Below, in pieces: positions 1 to 6,503 of a DNA stretch of 8,493 bases; position 1 is the first letter of the stretch; each line of letters begins with the position of its first letter. The notes beneath the pieces were generated by a model. That model saw only the letters and a program-made list of their open reading frames with translations, was not told where the DNA came from and did not search any database. Location: contig JAPLLM010000124.1 of NCBI GenBank assembly GCA_026387555.1, positions 1 through 8,493 of the forward strand. Reading direction: 5' to 3'. This DNA comes from Candidatus Omnitrophota bacterium (GTDB lineage: Bacteria; Omnitrophota; Gorgyraeia; Gygaellales; Profunditerraquicolaceae). Position numbers and translations under genes: made by a program.

Positions 1-931
1 TCATTTTGGCATGGCGGACAAGAGTAGGGACATCGACCTCGGAACCCAGTATGGCTTTAGATAGGCTTATACCTACTTCAACGGCTATATCGTTTCCGTG
101 GCGCTGAAAAACCCGGTGAGGAACAACTTCGATAATAACGTAGAGATCACCCTTACCGGCACTTCCCGCCTCACCCTCACCCCTGACCCTTAAGTTAGCA
201 CCTGTATCCACTCCGGGTGGGATCTTTACCTTTATCTTGCGGCTTACTTTAGTCCTGCCTTCTCCGCGACAATCCGGGCAGGGCGACTGAATTACAGAGC
301 CTTCTCCCCGGCAACGCGGACAAGTCTGGGCCATCTGGAAAAATCCGTTGGATACCACCGTGCGCCCCGCTCCCCGGCATTGAGAACAAGTGATTTTTTT
401 TGTCCCCGGTTTTGCCCCACTTCCGCCGCAGGTAGAACAAGTTTCATAGCGCGGGACATTTATAGTTTTTTCCGTTCCCGTAGCGGCTTCCTCAAGCGTA
501 ATATCTACGGCGATCTGCAGATCCCTGCCTTTGCGCCTGGCCGAGGCGCCTTTCCTGCCGCCTGAACCGAAAATATCAAAACCCAGGTCACTGAATATTT
601 CTTCAAATAATCCTCCCCCGATCCCATAATCACCTAAATCCTGGAATACACTGGAGAAATCCGCGCCTTTAAAAATATCTTCCTGGGCGTAACGCTGGTC
701 TATGCCGGCGTGGCCGTATTGATCATAAAGCGCGCGTTTATTGGCATCCGACAAAACAGCGTAGGCCTCGGATATGTCTTTGAATTTTTCCTCGGCTTCC
801 TTCTTCTGTTCATGAGGAACACGGTCAGGATGGAATCGCAGAGCCAATTCCCGGTAAGTCTTCTTTATTTCATCGAGGTTTGCGCTCTTCTTGACACCCA
901 GGATTTCATAATAATCGCGCTTAGTCGCCAT
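1..931 (-). CDS. dnaJ: Chaperone protein DnaJ (Hsp40), 3' end cut off by the window
   Basis: Cytoplasmic co-chaperone that binds unfolded clients, delivers them to DnaK and stimulates its ATPase. I translated 310 codons by hand from the ATG at 931 and found no stop or frameshift up to the window edge. Visible in order: a J domain (residues about 5-67) with the catalytic HPD at 34-36; a Gly/Phe-rich region (about 72-128) containing a DIF motif at 119-121; a cysteine-rich zinc domain with four CxxCxGxG-type repeats (Cys pairs 165/168, 182/185, 204/207, 218/221); then the start of the C-terminal substrate-binding domain. Full-length type I DnaJ is usually about 370-385 residues, so roughly 60-75 are missing to the left. 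The start lies 3 bases after the dnaK stop. The nearest GAGG is about 17 bases upstream, too far for a normal ribosome binding site, so translation is probably coupled to dnaK. Identification is secure. Confidence 0.97.
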   Translation of the reverse strand, partial: MATKRDYYEILGVKKSANLDEIKKTYRELALRFHPDRVPHEQKKEAEEKFKDISEAYAVLSDANKRALYDQYGHAGIDQRYAQEDIFKGADFSSVFQDLGDYGIGGGLFEEIFSDLGFDIFGSGGRKGASARRKGRDLQIAVDITLEEAATGTEKTINVPRYETCSTCGGSGAKPGTKKITCSQCRGAGRTVVSNGFFQMAQTCPRCRGEGSVIQSPCPDCRGEGRTKVSRKIKVKIPPGVDTGANLRVRGEGEAGSAGKGDLYVIIEVVPHRVFQRHGNDIAVEVGISLSKAILGSEVDVPTLVRHAKM

Positions 932-934
932 CAA

Positions 935-2815
935 TTATTTTTTATCGTCCTCTTCTTTAAAGTCGGCGTCGATAATATCTTCGCCTTTTTTCGGCTCCTC
1001 TTGCTGCGGCCCATTATCTTGAGGCCCCTGTGCTTGAGGGCCTGCGCCAGGACCCTGCTTAGCCTGCGCCTGTTTATATACTTCTTCGGCTAATTTATGC
1101 GAAGCCTTAGTAAGGGCATCCATCCCCTTCTTGATCCTGTCGACGTTCTTGTCTTTAATCGCCGTTTTTAAATCATTAGCCGCAGTTTCAATAGCAGCGC
1201 GGTCGGATTGAGGAACCTTATCTCCGTAATCCTTCAATGACTTTTCAGTAGCATACACCAGATTATCCGCCTGATTGACGATCTCAACCTCTTCTTTTTT
1301 CTTGGAATCATCAGCCGCGAATTTCTCCGCGTCCCTTACCATTTTTTCGATCTCTTCTTTGGAGAGTTTCTTGGGAGCGCTGATCTGGATCTTCTGCTCT
1401 TTGCCCGTGCCCAGGTCCTTTGCCGTGACATGCACAATACCGTTGGCGTCAATATCAAAAGAAACTTCTATCTGCGGCACTCCGCGCGGCGCGGGAGGAA
1501 TCCCGACTAAGTCAAAACGGCCAAGCTCTACGTTATCTTCAGCCATAGGCCGCTCGCCCTGTAGAACGCGTATAGTAACCGCGGTCTGATTATCCGCTGC
1601 GGTAGAAAATATTTGCGATTTCTTGGTCGGAATAGTGGTATTTCTTTCGATCAATTTTGTATCGACTCCACCCAAAGTTTCGATGCCTAATGATAGAGGG
1701 GTGACGTCGAGAAGCAGTACATCTTTGACATCTCCTTTAATTATTGCTGCCTGAATCGCTGCACCTAAGGCCACGCACTCCATGGGGTCAACCCCGCGCT
1801 CGATCTTCTTGCCTACGAAATCTTCCACAAATTTCTGCACGATAGGCATGCGGGTAGGCCCACCCACCATGATGATGCGATCAACATCATGAGCGGTTAA
1901 TTTTGCGTCCTTGATTGCTTCTTCCATCGGTTTGCGGCAACGGTCGATTATCGGACCAACCAGGTCTTCAACTTTTGCGCGGGTAATCGTCCTAGTCAAA
2001 TGCTTTGGTCCGGTGGCATCAGCAGTAATAAACGGCAGGTTTATATCTGTGGAGACCGTCGAAGATAACTCAATCTTAGCCTTTTCCGCGCCCTCGCGCA
2101 GCCTCTGCATCGCCATCTTATCATTAGCCAAGTCTATCCCGGTCTCGCGCTTAAACTGTCCGGCAATATATTCCACCATTACCCTATCCATATCCGTTCC
2201 GCCCAGCTGCGTATCGCCATGGGTAGACTTTACTTCAAAGACGCCTTGAGCCATCTCCATGACAGTAACATCCAGAGTTCCGCCGCCTAAGTCAAAAACC
2301 ATGATCTTCTGTTCTTTTTGGGATTTCTCCAGTCCGTAAGCAAGGCAAGCAGCCGTAGGCTCATTAATTATCCTTAATACCTTTAAACCCGCTATTTCTC
2401 CGGCATCCTTAGTCGCTGTTCTCTGGTTATCGTCGAAATACGCAGGACATGTTATTACCACCTCTTCGACCTTATCTCCCAGATACGCCTCCGCGTCCTG
2501 CTTGATTTTCTGCAGGATAAACGCCGAGATTTGCTGCGGGGTATATTCTTTACCGTAGACGTTGAACTTAAAATCCGTGCCCATCTTGCGTTTTGCCGCT
2601 TGAATGGTTCCTTCAGCATTGATCGCTGCCTGGCGCCTTGCCGGCTCACCGACTAAACGTGTTCCGTCCTTAGTAAAAGCAACGTAAGAAGGGAATGCCT
2701 TTCCGGAAGCAACACCCGCGCCTTCTGCCGATGGTATGATCACCGGCCGGCCGCCTTCCATTACCGCTGCTGCTGAATTTGATGTTCCTAAGTCAATCCC
2801 GATTACCTTTGCCAT
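935..2815 (-). CDS. dnaK: Chaperone protein DnaK (Hsp70)
   Basis: ATP-dependent cytoplasmic chaperone of 626 residues that folds and protects proteins with DnaJ and GrpE. Nucleotide-binding domain about 1-365: phosphate-1 loop IDLGTSNS at 7-14, IINEPTAA at 149-156, phosphate-2 loop DLGGGTLD at 175-182 (T180 aligns with the autophosphorylated threonine of E. coli), adenosine motif VGGPTRMP at 317-324. The interdomain linker VLLLDVTP is at 366-373, followed by the beta substrate-binding domain, a helical lid and a Gly/Gln/Pro-rich disordered tail ending in acidic residues. The segment between KRKMG (75-79) and YTPQQIS (91-97) is about 22 residues shorter than in E. coli. Residues 31-43 carry about five more residues than E. 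coli, and Ser replaces Thr at position 12. This pattern resembles archaeal and some bacterial DnaKs that I recall. The start has a near-consensus Shine-Dalgarno. Third gene of the CIRCE-controlled operon. Confidence 0.98.
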   Translation of the reverse strand: MAKVIGIDLGTSNSAAAVMEGGRPVIIPSAEGAGVASGKAFPSYVAFTKDGTRLVGEPARRQAAINAEGTIQAAKRKMGTDFKFNVYGKEYTPQQISAFILQKIKQDAEAYLGDKVEEVVITCPAYFDDNQRTATKDAGEIAGLKVLRIINEPTAACLAYGLEKSQKEQKIMVFDLGGGTLDVTVMEMAQGVFEVKSTHGDTQLGGTDMDRVMVEYIAGQFKRETGIDLANDKMAMQRLREGAEKAKIELSSTVSTDINLPFITADATGPKHLTRTITRAKVEDLVGPIIDRCRKPMEEAIKDAKLTAHDVDRIIMVGGPTRMPIVQKFVEDFVGKKIERGVDPMECVALGAAIQAAIIKGDVKDVLLLDVTPLSLGIETLGGVDTKLIERNTTIPTKKSQIFSTAADNQTAVTIRVLQGERPMAEDNVELGRFDLVGIPPAPRGVPQIEVSFDIDANGIVHVTAKDLGTGKEQKIQISAPKKLSKEEIEKMVRDAEKFAADDSKKKEEVEIVNQADNLVYATEKSLKDYGDKVPQSDRAAIETAANDLKTAIKDKNVDRIKKGMDALTKASHKLAEEVYKQAQAKQGPGAGPQAQGPQDNGPQQEEPKKGEDIIDADFKEEDDKK

Positions 2816-2820
2816 TTCAC

Positions 2821-2828
2821 ACCTCCTT
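2821..2828 (-). promoter_or_regulatory. Strong Shine-Dalgarno of dnaK
   Basis: On the minus strand the sequence reads AAGGAGGT, then five bases, then the dnaK ATG. It is a full match to the 16S rRNA anti-Shine-Dalgarno. Its neighbours grpE and dnaJ have nothing comparable at proper spacing, which suggests that dnaK is initiated independently and at a higher rate than the flanking co-chaperone genes. Confidence 0.9.
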
Positions 2829-2856
2829 GAGCACCTTAAGTTTTTATTTAGCGAAA

Positions 2857-2915
2857 CTTCGACGAGTGCCTCAAAATTTTGCTTGTGAAAATTTTGAGGC
2901 GGTTACGAGTCGAAG
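2857..2915 (-). repeat. Long two-part inverted repeat between grpE and dnaK
   Basis: The inner arms GCCTCAAAATTTT (2868-2880) and AAAATTTTGAGGC (2888-2900) are perfect 13-base complements around a 7-base loop. Outside them, CTTCGAC (2857-2863) pairs with GTCGAAG (2909-2915), separated from the inner stem by an asymmetric internal loop of 4 and 8 bases. The transcript should form a stable hairpin. No run of U follows the stem in the direction of transcription, so a classic intrinsic terminator is unlikely. It may be an RNA-processing or stability element between grpE and dnaK, a partial attenuator, or one copy of a dispersed palindromic repeat. The window holds only this one copy, so these cannot be told apart. 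Confidence 0.85.
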
Positions 2916-2922
2916 CAATCTC

Positions 2923-3456
2923 CTAATTTTTAGATACTTTTACTTTTGCCGTCCTGATCACTTTATCGTTTAATAAATAACCCTTTTGCATTTCTTCGAC
3001 TACCGTATGTTCCGGTAATTCTTTATTTTCTACCTGCATCAATGCCTCGTGATAATTCGGATCGAAGATTTTACCCTCCGCCTCAATTGGCTTGACCCCG
3101 TACTCCTTAAGCATCTCATATAAATGCGCCAGGATCATCTCCACGCCTTTTAAAAATGATTGCAAGTCCGTATGCTTTGACTCCGCCAGATCCACCACAC
3201 GCTCCAGATCATCCAAAACATTCAAAAACTCCAGAATAATGCCTTCATTGGCGAATTTTACGAAATCCTGCCTTTCGCGTTCCTGACGCTTGCGGTTATT
3301 TTCAAAATCAGCCTTAAGGCGCAGAAAATTATCCCAATGCTCCTTAGCGCTCTGCGCTTCTTCTTTTAATTTTAAATATTCGGCTTCAGGAATAGTTATT
3401 CCTTTTTCTTCCGCTTTGTGGTTTGGCAGATTATTTTTAGGTTTATTTTCTTCCAT
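2923..3456 (-). CDS. grpE: GrpE, nucleotide exchange factor of DnaK
   Basis: Dimeric cytoplasmic factor that releases ADP from DnaK and so resets the chaperone cycle. The protein has 177 residues, normal for the family. Visible parts: a short disordered N-terminus (1-20), a long charged helix likely to form the paired coiled coil (about 24-70, with LRLKADFENNRKR at 45-57 matching the family core), a helical-bundle segment (about 70-120) and the C-terminal beta-wing that contacts the DnaK nucleotide domain (about 121-177), including GKIFDPNYHEAL at 128-139 and GYLLNDKVIRTAKVKVSK near the end. The ATG lies 2 bases after the hrcA stop, with no well-spaced Shine-Dalgarno, so translation is probably coupled to hrcA. 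A 107-base gap with a hairpin follows before dnaK. Confidence 0.97.
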   Translation of the reverse strand: MEENKPKNNLPNHKAEEKGITIPEAEYLKLKEEAQSAKEHWDNFLRLKADFENNRKRQERERQDFVKFANEGIILEFLNVLDDLERVVDLAESKHTDLQSFLKGVEMILAHLYEMLKEYGVKPIEAEGKIFDPNYHEALMQVENKELPEHTVVEEMQKGYLLNDKVIRTAKVKVSKN

Positions 3457-3458
3457 GA

Positions 3459-4196
3459 TTATATGCTGTCAAGCACCTCGCTTAATACATCAGAAATATA
3501 TTCCATAGTCGGGATGATATGCTTATACTCCATACGTACCGGCCCTAATACCGCAAGCCTGCCCGAGGGCTTGTTTTTTACGCGGTAGCTTGAGACCACC
3601 AAAGAATAATTCTTCATCTCGGGTCTACCCATCTCATGTCCTATGTAGACCTTCACCTTATCTTTAAAATCGCGGTTTATTACATCCAGCAGGTTTCCTT
3701 TTTCCTCGAACATCTTGATCAAGAGGCGCATCTTCTCCGCGTCGCGGAATTCCGGCTGCTCCAAGATGCGGCTAATCCCTCTGTAAAACACGCGATCCTG
3801 CCATTCAAGAAACGATACAATGCCTGTATAATGTGTTATTTGAGAGATGATCTCGGAGGTCTTTTCGAGCGCGTCGTCCAGCTTGCGGATTTCTTTCTTA
3901 AATTGACGGACGATCTTTTCTTTTTCGTTTTCCAGCAGACTCATCTGGGAAATAAGGAAATCCACGTAATAACGGTACCCCTTATCCGTAGGTATTCTAC
4001 CGCCGGAAGTATACGGATGCGTCAAAAACCCCGACTCTTCCAAGTCAGAAAAGATGCTCCTAATGGTCGCGGAGCTCAATTCAAACTCGTGCGCCAATTC
4101 TTCCGATGCCACAGGAACCGCCTCGCGGATATAGCGGTTTATCGCGGCATTTAAAACTGACCTTCTTCTGGATTCGTAATCGACTGATTTACCCAT
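3459..4196 (-). CDS. hrcA: Heat-inducible repressor HrcA, compact form
   Basis: Transcriptional repressor that binds CIRCE and shuts off the chaperone operon until stress. I chose the ATG at 4196 (245 residues) over the in-frame ATG at 4226 for two reasons: 4226 lies inside the CIRCE operator, and GAGGT sits 4 bases before 4196. The winged helix covers about 5-79, with recognition-helix sequence LSSATIRSIFSDLEESG at 40-56 and the wing TSGGRIPTDKGYRYYVD at 63-79, a family hallmark. A charged helix follows. The C-terminus has the typical GISRILEQPEF, a KVYIGHE-like strand, and GRLAVLGPVRMEYKHIIP. HrcA is usually about 340 residues; the missing stretch of roughly 90-100 lies between the helix and the PEF motif, where other HrcAs have most of the GAF-like domain and the inserted dimerization domain. 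The reading frame is intact, so this looks like a natural compact form. Confidence 0.93.
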   Translation of the reverse strand: MGKSVDYESRRRSVLNAAINRYIREAVPVASEELAHEFELSSATIRSIFSDLEESGFLTHPYTSGGRIPTDKGYRYYVDFLISQMSLLENEKEKIVRQFKKEIRKLDDALEKTSEIISQITHYTGIVSFLEWQDRVFYRGISRILEQPEFRDAEKMRLLIKMFEEKGNLLDVINRDFKDKVKVYIGHEMGRPEMKNYSLVVSSYRVKNKPSGRLAVLGPVRMEYKHIIPTMEYISDVLSEVLDSI

Positions 4197-4200
4197 AATT

Positions 4201-4205
4201 ACCTC
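4201..4205 (-). promoter_or_regulatory. Ribosome binding site that fixes the hrcA start
   Basis: The minus strand reads GAGGT, then AATT, then the ATG at 4196. It lies just downstream of the CIRCE operator. This spacing supports the 4196 start and argues against the upstream in-frame ATG at 4226. Confidence 0.75.
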
Positions 4206-4209
4206 GTAA

Positions 4210-4236
4210 TTAGCACTCTCGAACATAGAATGCTAA
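4210..4236 (-). promoter_or_regulatory. CIRCE operator (HrcA binding site)
   Basis: The plus strand reads TTAGCACTC (4210-4218), a 9-base spacer, then GAATGCTAA (4228-4236). The CIRCE consensus is TTAGCACTC-N9-GAGTGCTAA, so the left arm is perfect and the right arm differs at one base, leaving 8 of 9 symmetric pairs. It begins about seven bases after the -10 box, so it should cover the transcription start and lie in the 5' leader of hrcA. The gene encoding its repressor is the next one downstream, which makes the autoregulatory loop explicit. Confidence 0.96.
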
Positions 4237-4242
4237 AAACAG

Positions 4243-4270
4243 ATTTTAACACAAAAAGCTACTTTGTCAA
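4243..4270 (-). promoter_or_regulatory. Sigma-70-type promoter of the hrcA-grpE-dnaK-dnaJ operon
   Basis: On the minus strand a consensus -35 box TTGACA (4270-4265) is followed by a 16-base spacer and a -10 box TAAAAT (4248-4243). Transcription should start around 4236, at the first base of CIRCE. The -35 box overlaps the TGA stop of hflX (4269-4267). A housekeeping-type promoter with CIRCE is the classic arrangement for HrcA control; no alternative heat-shock sigma factor needs to be invoked. Confidence 0.88.
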
Positions 4271-5520
4271 CCCTTGATTATGCCTTTTTGGGTCAATTTT
4301 TCGGCCAGGATCTTAGGAAGGTTTAGTTTGATGCTTATACCTTTTTGCAGGTATTCGATGCTGATTACCTTGCCTTCGCGGTAAAATAGATCCACGAGGT
4401 CCATCCTATTGTGCGGGATGACTATATCAAGCTTGACCATGCTTCCGACAAAGTTTTTCTCGATCTCCTTAAATAAAAGCTCGAAGTTCTGCTTAAACTT
4501 AGCCGAAATAGGTATAGGATTAGGAAAATCCCGGATTAACCTATCCAGGCGCATTTTATCCTCAAGCAGGTCTATTTTATTTAACGCGGTGATTATGGGC
4601 TTTTCATGCGCGCCCAACTGCTTCAAAACATCGTATACGGCTTTGCTGTGCTCATAGACCCGGGGGTGATTTACGTCTAAGACATGGATCAAAAGCTGGG
4701 CATCGCTTACTTCTTCCAACGTCGCTTTAAATGCATCGATAAGGTGGTGCGGAAGATCATTTAAGAAACCGACCGTATCCGATAAGACAACCTGCTCGCC
4801 TCCGGGCAACTGCAGGACGCGGGATAAAGGATCAAGTGTCGTAAATAAACTGTTTGCCACGACCTGGCCTGCTTGGGTAAGCGCGTTAAGCAAAGTAGAC
4901 TTTCCCGCGTTAGTATAGCCTACTAGCGCCACTGCCGGAAAAGGTTTATCCTGCCGTTTTTTCTTCTGCGTAACCCTCTGCTGTTCATATCCCCTTAGGT
5001 CTTCTCTTAATCTATCAAGCTTCTTCCTTATCCGGCGCCGGTCGATCTCTAACCGCTGTTCTCCGGGGCCGCTCGTACCTATACCGCCTCCGGTACGCGA
5101 GAGAATAAGTCCCTTACCTATTAATCTGGGCATAAGATACTGCAGCTGGGCCAGTTCTACTTGAGTTTTACCCACCGGGCTCTTGGCGTGACGGGCAAAG
5201 ATATCCAATATAAGCTGGGTCCGGTCAATAGTCTTTATGCGGATGACCTCTTCGAGGTTTCTCTGTTGTACTCCCGATAGATCGCAGCTAAAAATAACCA
5301 CATCCACGCCCTCTTCCTGGGCGAGCGCCGCCAACTCATGCGCTTTTCCGGAACCGATAAAGAAATTAGGCGTCGGTTTTTCTATCGAACAATGGACGTT
5401 ATCAATCACCTCCGGCCCGCTGGTCATAACCAGCTCCTCGAGCTCATGGGCAATATCATCGATGTCCCATTGACCCTTAGAGTATTTTAATTTTACCGTA
5501 ACTAATAATGCTTTTTCCAC
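4267..5520 (-). CDS. hflX: GTPase HflX
   Basis: Ribosome-associated GTPase; in other bacteria HflX splits stalled 70S ribosomes, notably after heat stress. It has 417 residues, typical of the family. An N-terminal HflX domain (about 1-190) contains IEKPTPNFFIGSGK (46-59) and the glycine-rich signature GGGIGTSGPGE (144-154), followed by a basic helical segment. The G domain has G1 GYTNAGKS (201-208), G2 threonine within FTTLDP (226-231), G3 DTVG (248-251), G4 NKID (314-317) and G5 SAK (339-341). A C-terminal domain follows. The start is GTG at 5520, chosen because of a strong AAAGGGGG ribosome binding site 7 bases upstream. The gene lies 56 bases after miaA, with no hfq between them. Its stop overlaps the -35 box of the downstream heat-shock promoter. 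Residue S150 stands where I recall arginine in most family members. Confidence 0.97.
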   Translation of the reverse strand: MEKALLVTVKLKYSKGQWDIDDIAHELEELVMTSGPEVIDNVHCSIEKPTPNFFIGSGKAHELAALAQEEGVDVVIFSCDLSGVQQRNLEEVIRIKTIDRTQLILDIFARHAKSPVGKTQVELAQLQYLMPRLIGKGLILSRTGGGIGTSGPGEQRLEIDRRRIRKKLDRLREDLRGYEQQRVTQKKKRQDKPFPAVALVGYTNAGKSTLLNALTQAGQVVANSLFTTLDPLSRVLQLPGGEQVVLSDTVGFLNDLPHHLIDAFKATLEEVSDAQLLIHVLDVNHPRVYEHSKAVYDVLKQLGAHEKPIITALNKIDLLEDKMRLDRLIRDFPNPIPISAKFKQNFELLFKEIEKNFVGSMVKLDIVIPHNRMDLVDLFYREGKVISIEYLQKGISIKLNLPKILAEKLTQKGIIKG

Positions 5521-5557
5521 GAATGAGCCCCCTTTAAACGTTAAGCGAATGAGTCCC
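5520..5557 (-). repeat. Short direct repeat in the miaA-hflX gap
   Basis: The plus strand has CGAATGAGCCCC at 5520-5531 and CGAATGAGTCCC at 5546-5557, matching at 11 of 12 positions with a 26-base period. One copy ends at the first base of the hflX start codon and covers part of its Shine-Dalgarno. It could be chance, a local duplication, or a translational control site. I see no further copies nearby. Confidence 0.5.
5528..5535 (-). promoter_or_regulatory. Ribosome binding site of hflX
   Basis: The minus strand reads AAAGGGGG, then 7 bases, then the GTG at 5520. This purine-rich site supports the non-ATG start; no in-frame ATG lies nearby. Confidence 0.75.
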
Positions 5558-5576
5558 GAGTAACCCTATTCTACCC

Positions 5577-6503
5577 TTAGATACGAGGGATAATCTTCCT
5601 CGCTATTCCTTCCGGTTTATCCTTAGCTGAAACCTCGATCCACTCAATACGCTTATCTTTCCTAAACCAAGTAAGCTGACGCTTGGCGTAGTGGCGCGTG
5701 TTTAACTTTAAGAGCTGCTTAGCCTCCTCCAAATCATACGCTCCGTCAAGATACCCTTTTACTTCCCTTATTCCCAAAGCCGTACGGCTAGTCTTACTTA
5801 ATCTTGATTTCAGCAGCTTTTTTGCTTCATTCAATAACCCGGATTTAAACATTTTATCGACCCGGGAATCAATCCTGCGATAAAGCTCATCTCTTTTAGT
5901 ATTCAAACAGAATATCTTGATATCATATTCGGCGTTTAAGCCTTTTCTTTCTTTTTGCAACAAAGAAATAGGCTTACCCGTACTCTCAAAGATTTCTAAT
6001 GCCCTGATGATACGCCTAGCGTCATTAGGATGGATATTAACTGCAGCCTGCGGATCAATTTTCTTTAAGCGCTTATGTAGAAACGCGCTCCCATTTTTCT
6101 CTGCCTGCCGATATAAACACTCTCTTATTTTTGTATCGGCAGACTTGGTCTTAAATATACCGTCGATAAGCACCGACATATAGAGCCCAGTCCCGCCGGC
6201 CAGAATAGGGACTTTACCGTCAGCTATAATTTCCTTAATCTTCCTAAGTGCCTGACTGCGATATTTTGAAGCGTTAAATTCGCAAGAAGGCGAAATATCC
6301 GCAATCAAATGATGCCTGACACTCTTTAATAACTCTTTATCCGGGTACGAAGAAATTATCCTCATACCTTTATACACCTGCATGGAATCGCAGGAGATTA
6401 TTTCAGCGTCTATCTTCTTGGCCAAAGCAGTCGCGACTGCGCTTTTACCTATCGCGGTAGGTCCTACAATAAATACAACCCTGCCTGGTTTTCGACATTT
6501 CAT
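5577..6503 (-). CDS. miaA: tRNA dimethylallyltransferase MiaA
   Basis: Transfers a dimethylallyl group from DMAPP to N6 of A37 in tRNAs that read codons starting with U, giving i6A, the substrate of MiaB encoded upstream. It has 308 residues, normal length. P-loop GPTAIGKS at 14-21; conserved DSMQVYKGM at 39-47; HHLIADISP, then AGGTGLYM near 103-110; a middle helical region; then the C-terminal signature TRHYAKRQLTWFRKD before IEWIEV. After DSMQVYKGM the family usually continues with a GTAKP-type segment; here it reads RIISSYPDKE, a clear local deviation with the rest of the fold intact. The ATG shares one base with the TAA of the preceding gene (TAATG), and AAGGTG lies 8 bases upstream, so translation is coupled to the SPOR gene. 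Confidence 0.96.
   Translation of the reverse strand: MKCRKPGRVVFIVGPTAIGKSAVATALAKKIDAEIISCDSMQVYKGMRIISSYPDKELLKSVRHHLIADISPSCEFNASKYRSQALRKIKEIIADGKVPILAGGTGLYMSVLIDGIFKTKSADTKIRECLYRQAEKNGSAFLHKRLKKIDPQAAVNIHPNDARRIIRALEIFESTGKPISLLQKERKGLNAEYDIKIFCLNTKRDELYRRIDSRVDKMFKSGLLNEAKKLLKSRLSKTSRTALGIREVKGYLDGAYDLEEAKQLLKLNTRHYAKRQLTWFRKDKRIEWIEVSAKDKPEGIARKIIPRI

Noticed and set aside
249..440. Minus-strand reading frame of 63 residues inside dnaJ
   Set aside because: It is an out-of-frame shadow of the zinc-finger region; the dnaJ frame itself is open across the whole stretch.
1..931. Possible frameshift in dnaJ
   Set aside because: Hand translation gives one continuous frame through the J domain, Gly/Phe region, four zinc repeats and into the C-terminal domain.
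710..1093. Plus-strand reading frame of 127 residues across the dnaJ-dnaK junction
   Set aside because: It is antisense to two clear conserved genes, has Phe/Leu-rich composition typical of antisense frames, and matches no family I recognise.
2857..2915. Intrinsic terminator between grpE and dnaK
   Set aside because: The hairpin is strong, but no U run follows it in either direction, and dnaK-dnaJ show no obvious promoter of their own in the gap.
3636..4154. Plus-strand reading frame of 172 residues opposite hrcA
   Set aside because: It is antisense to the conserved HrcA sequence and has no recognisable motif or supported ribosome binding site.
4197..4226. In-frame ATG at 4226 as the hrcA start, adding ten residues
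   Set aside because: It lies inside the CIRCE operator and has no ribosome binding site, while the ATG at 4196 has GAGGT at short spacing and gives the expected N-terminus.
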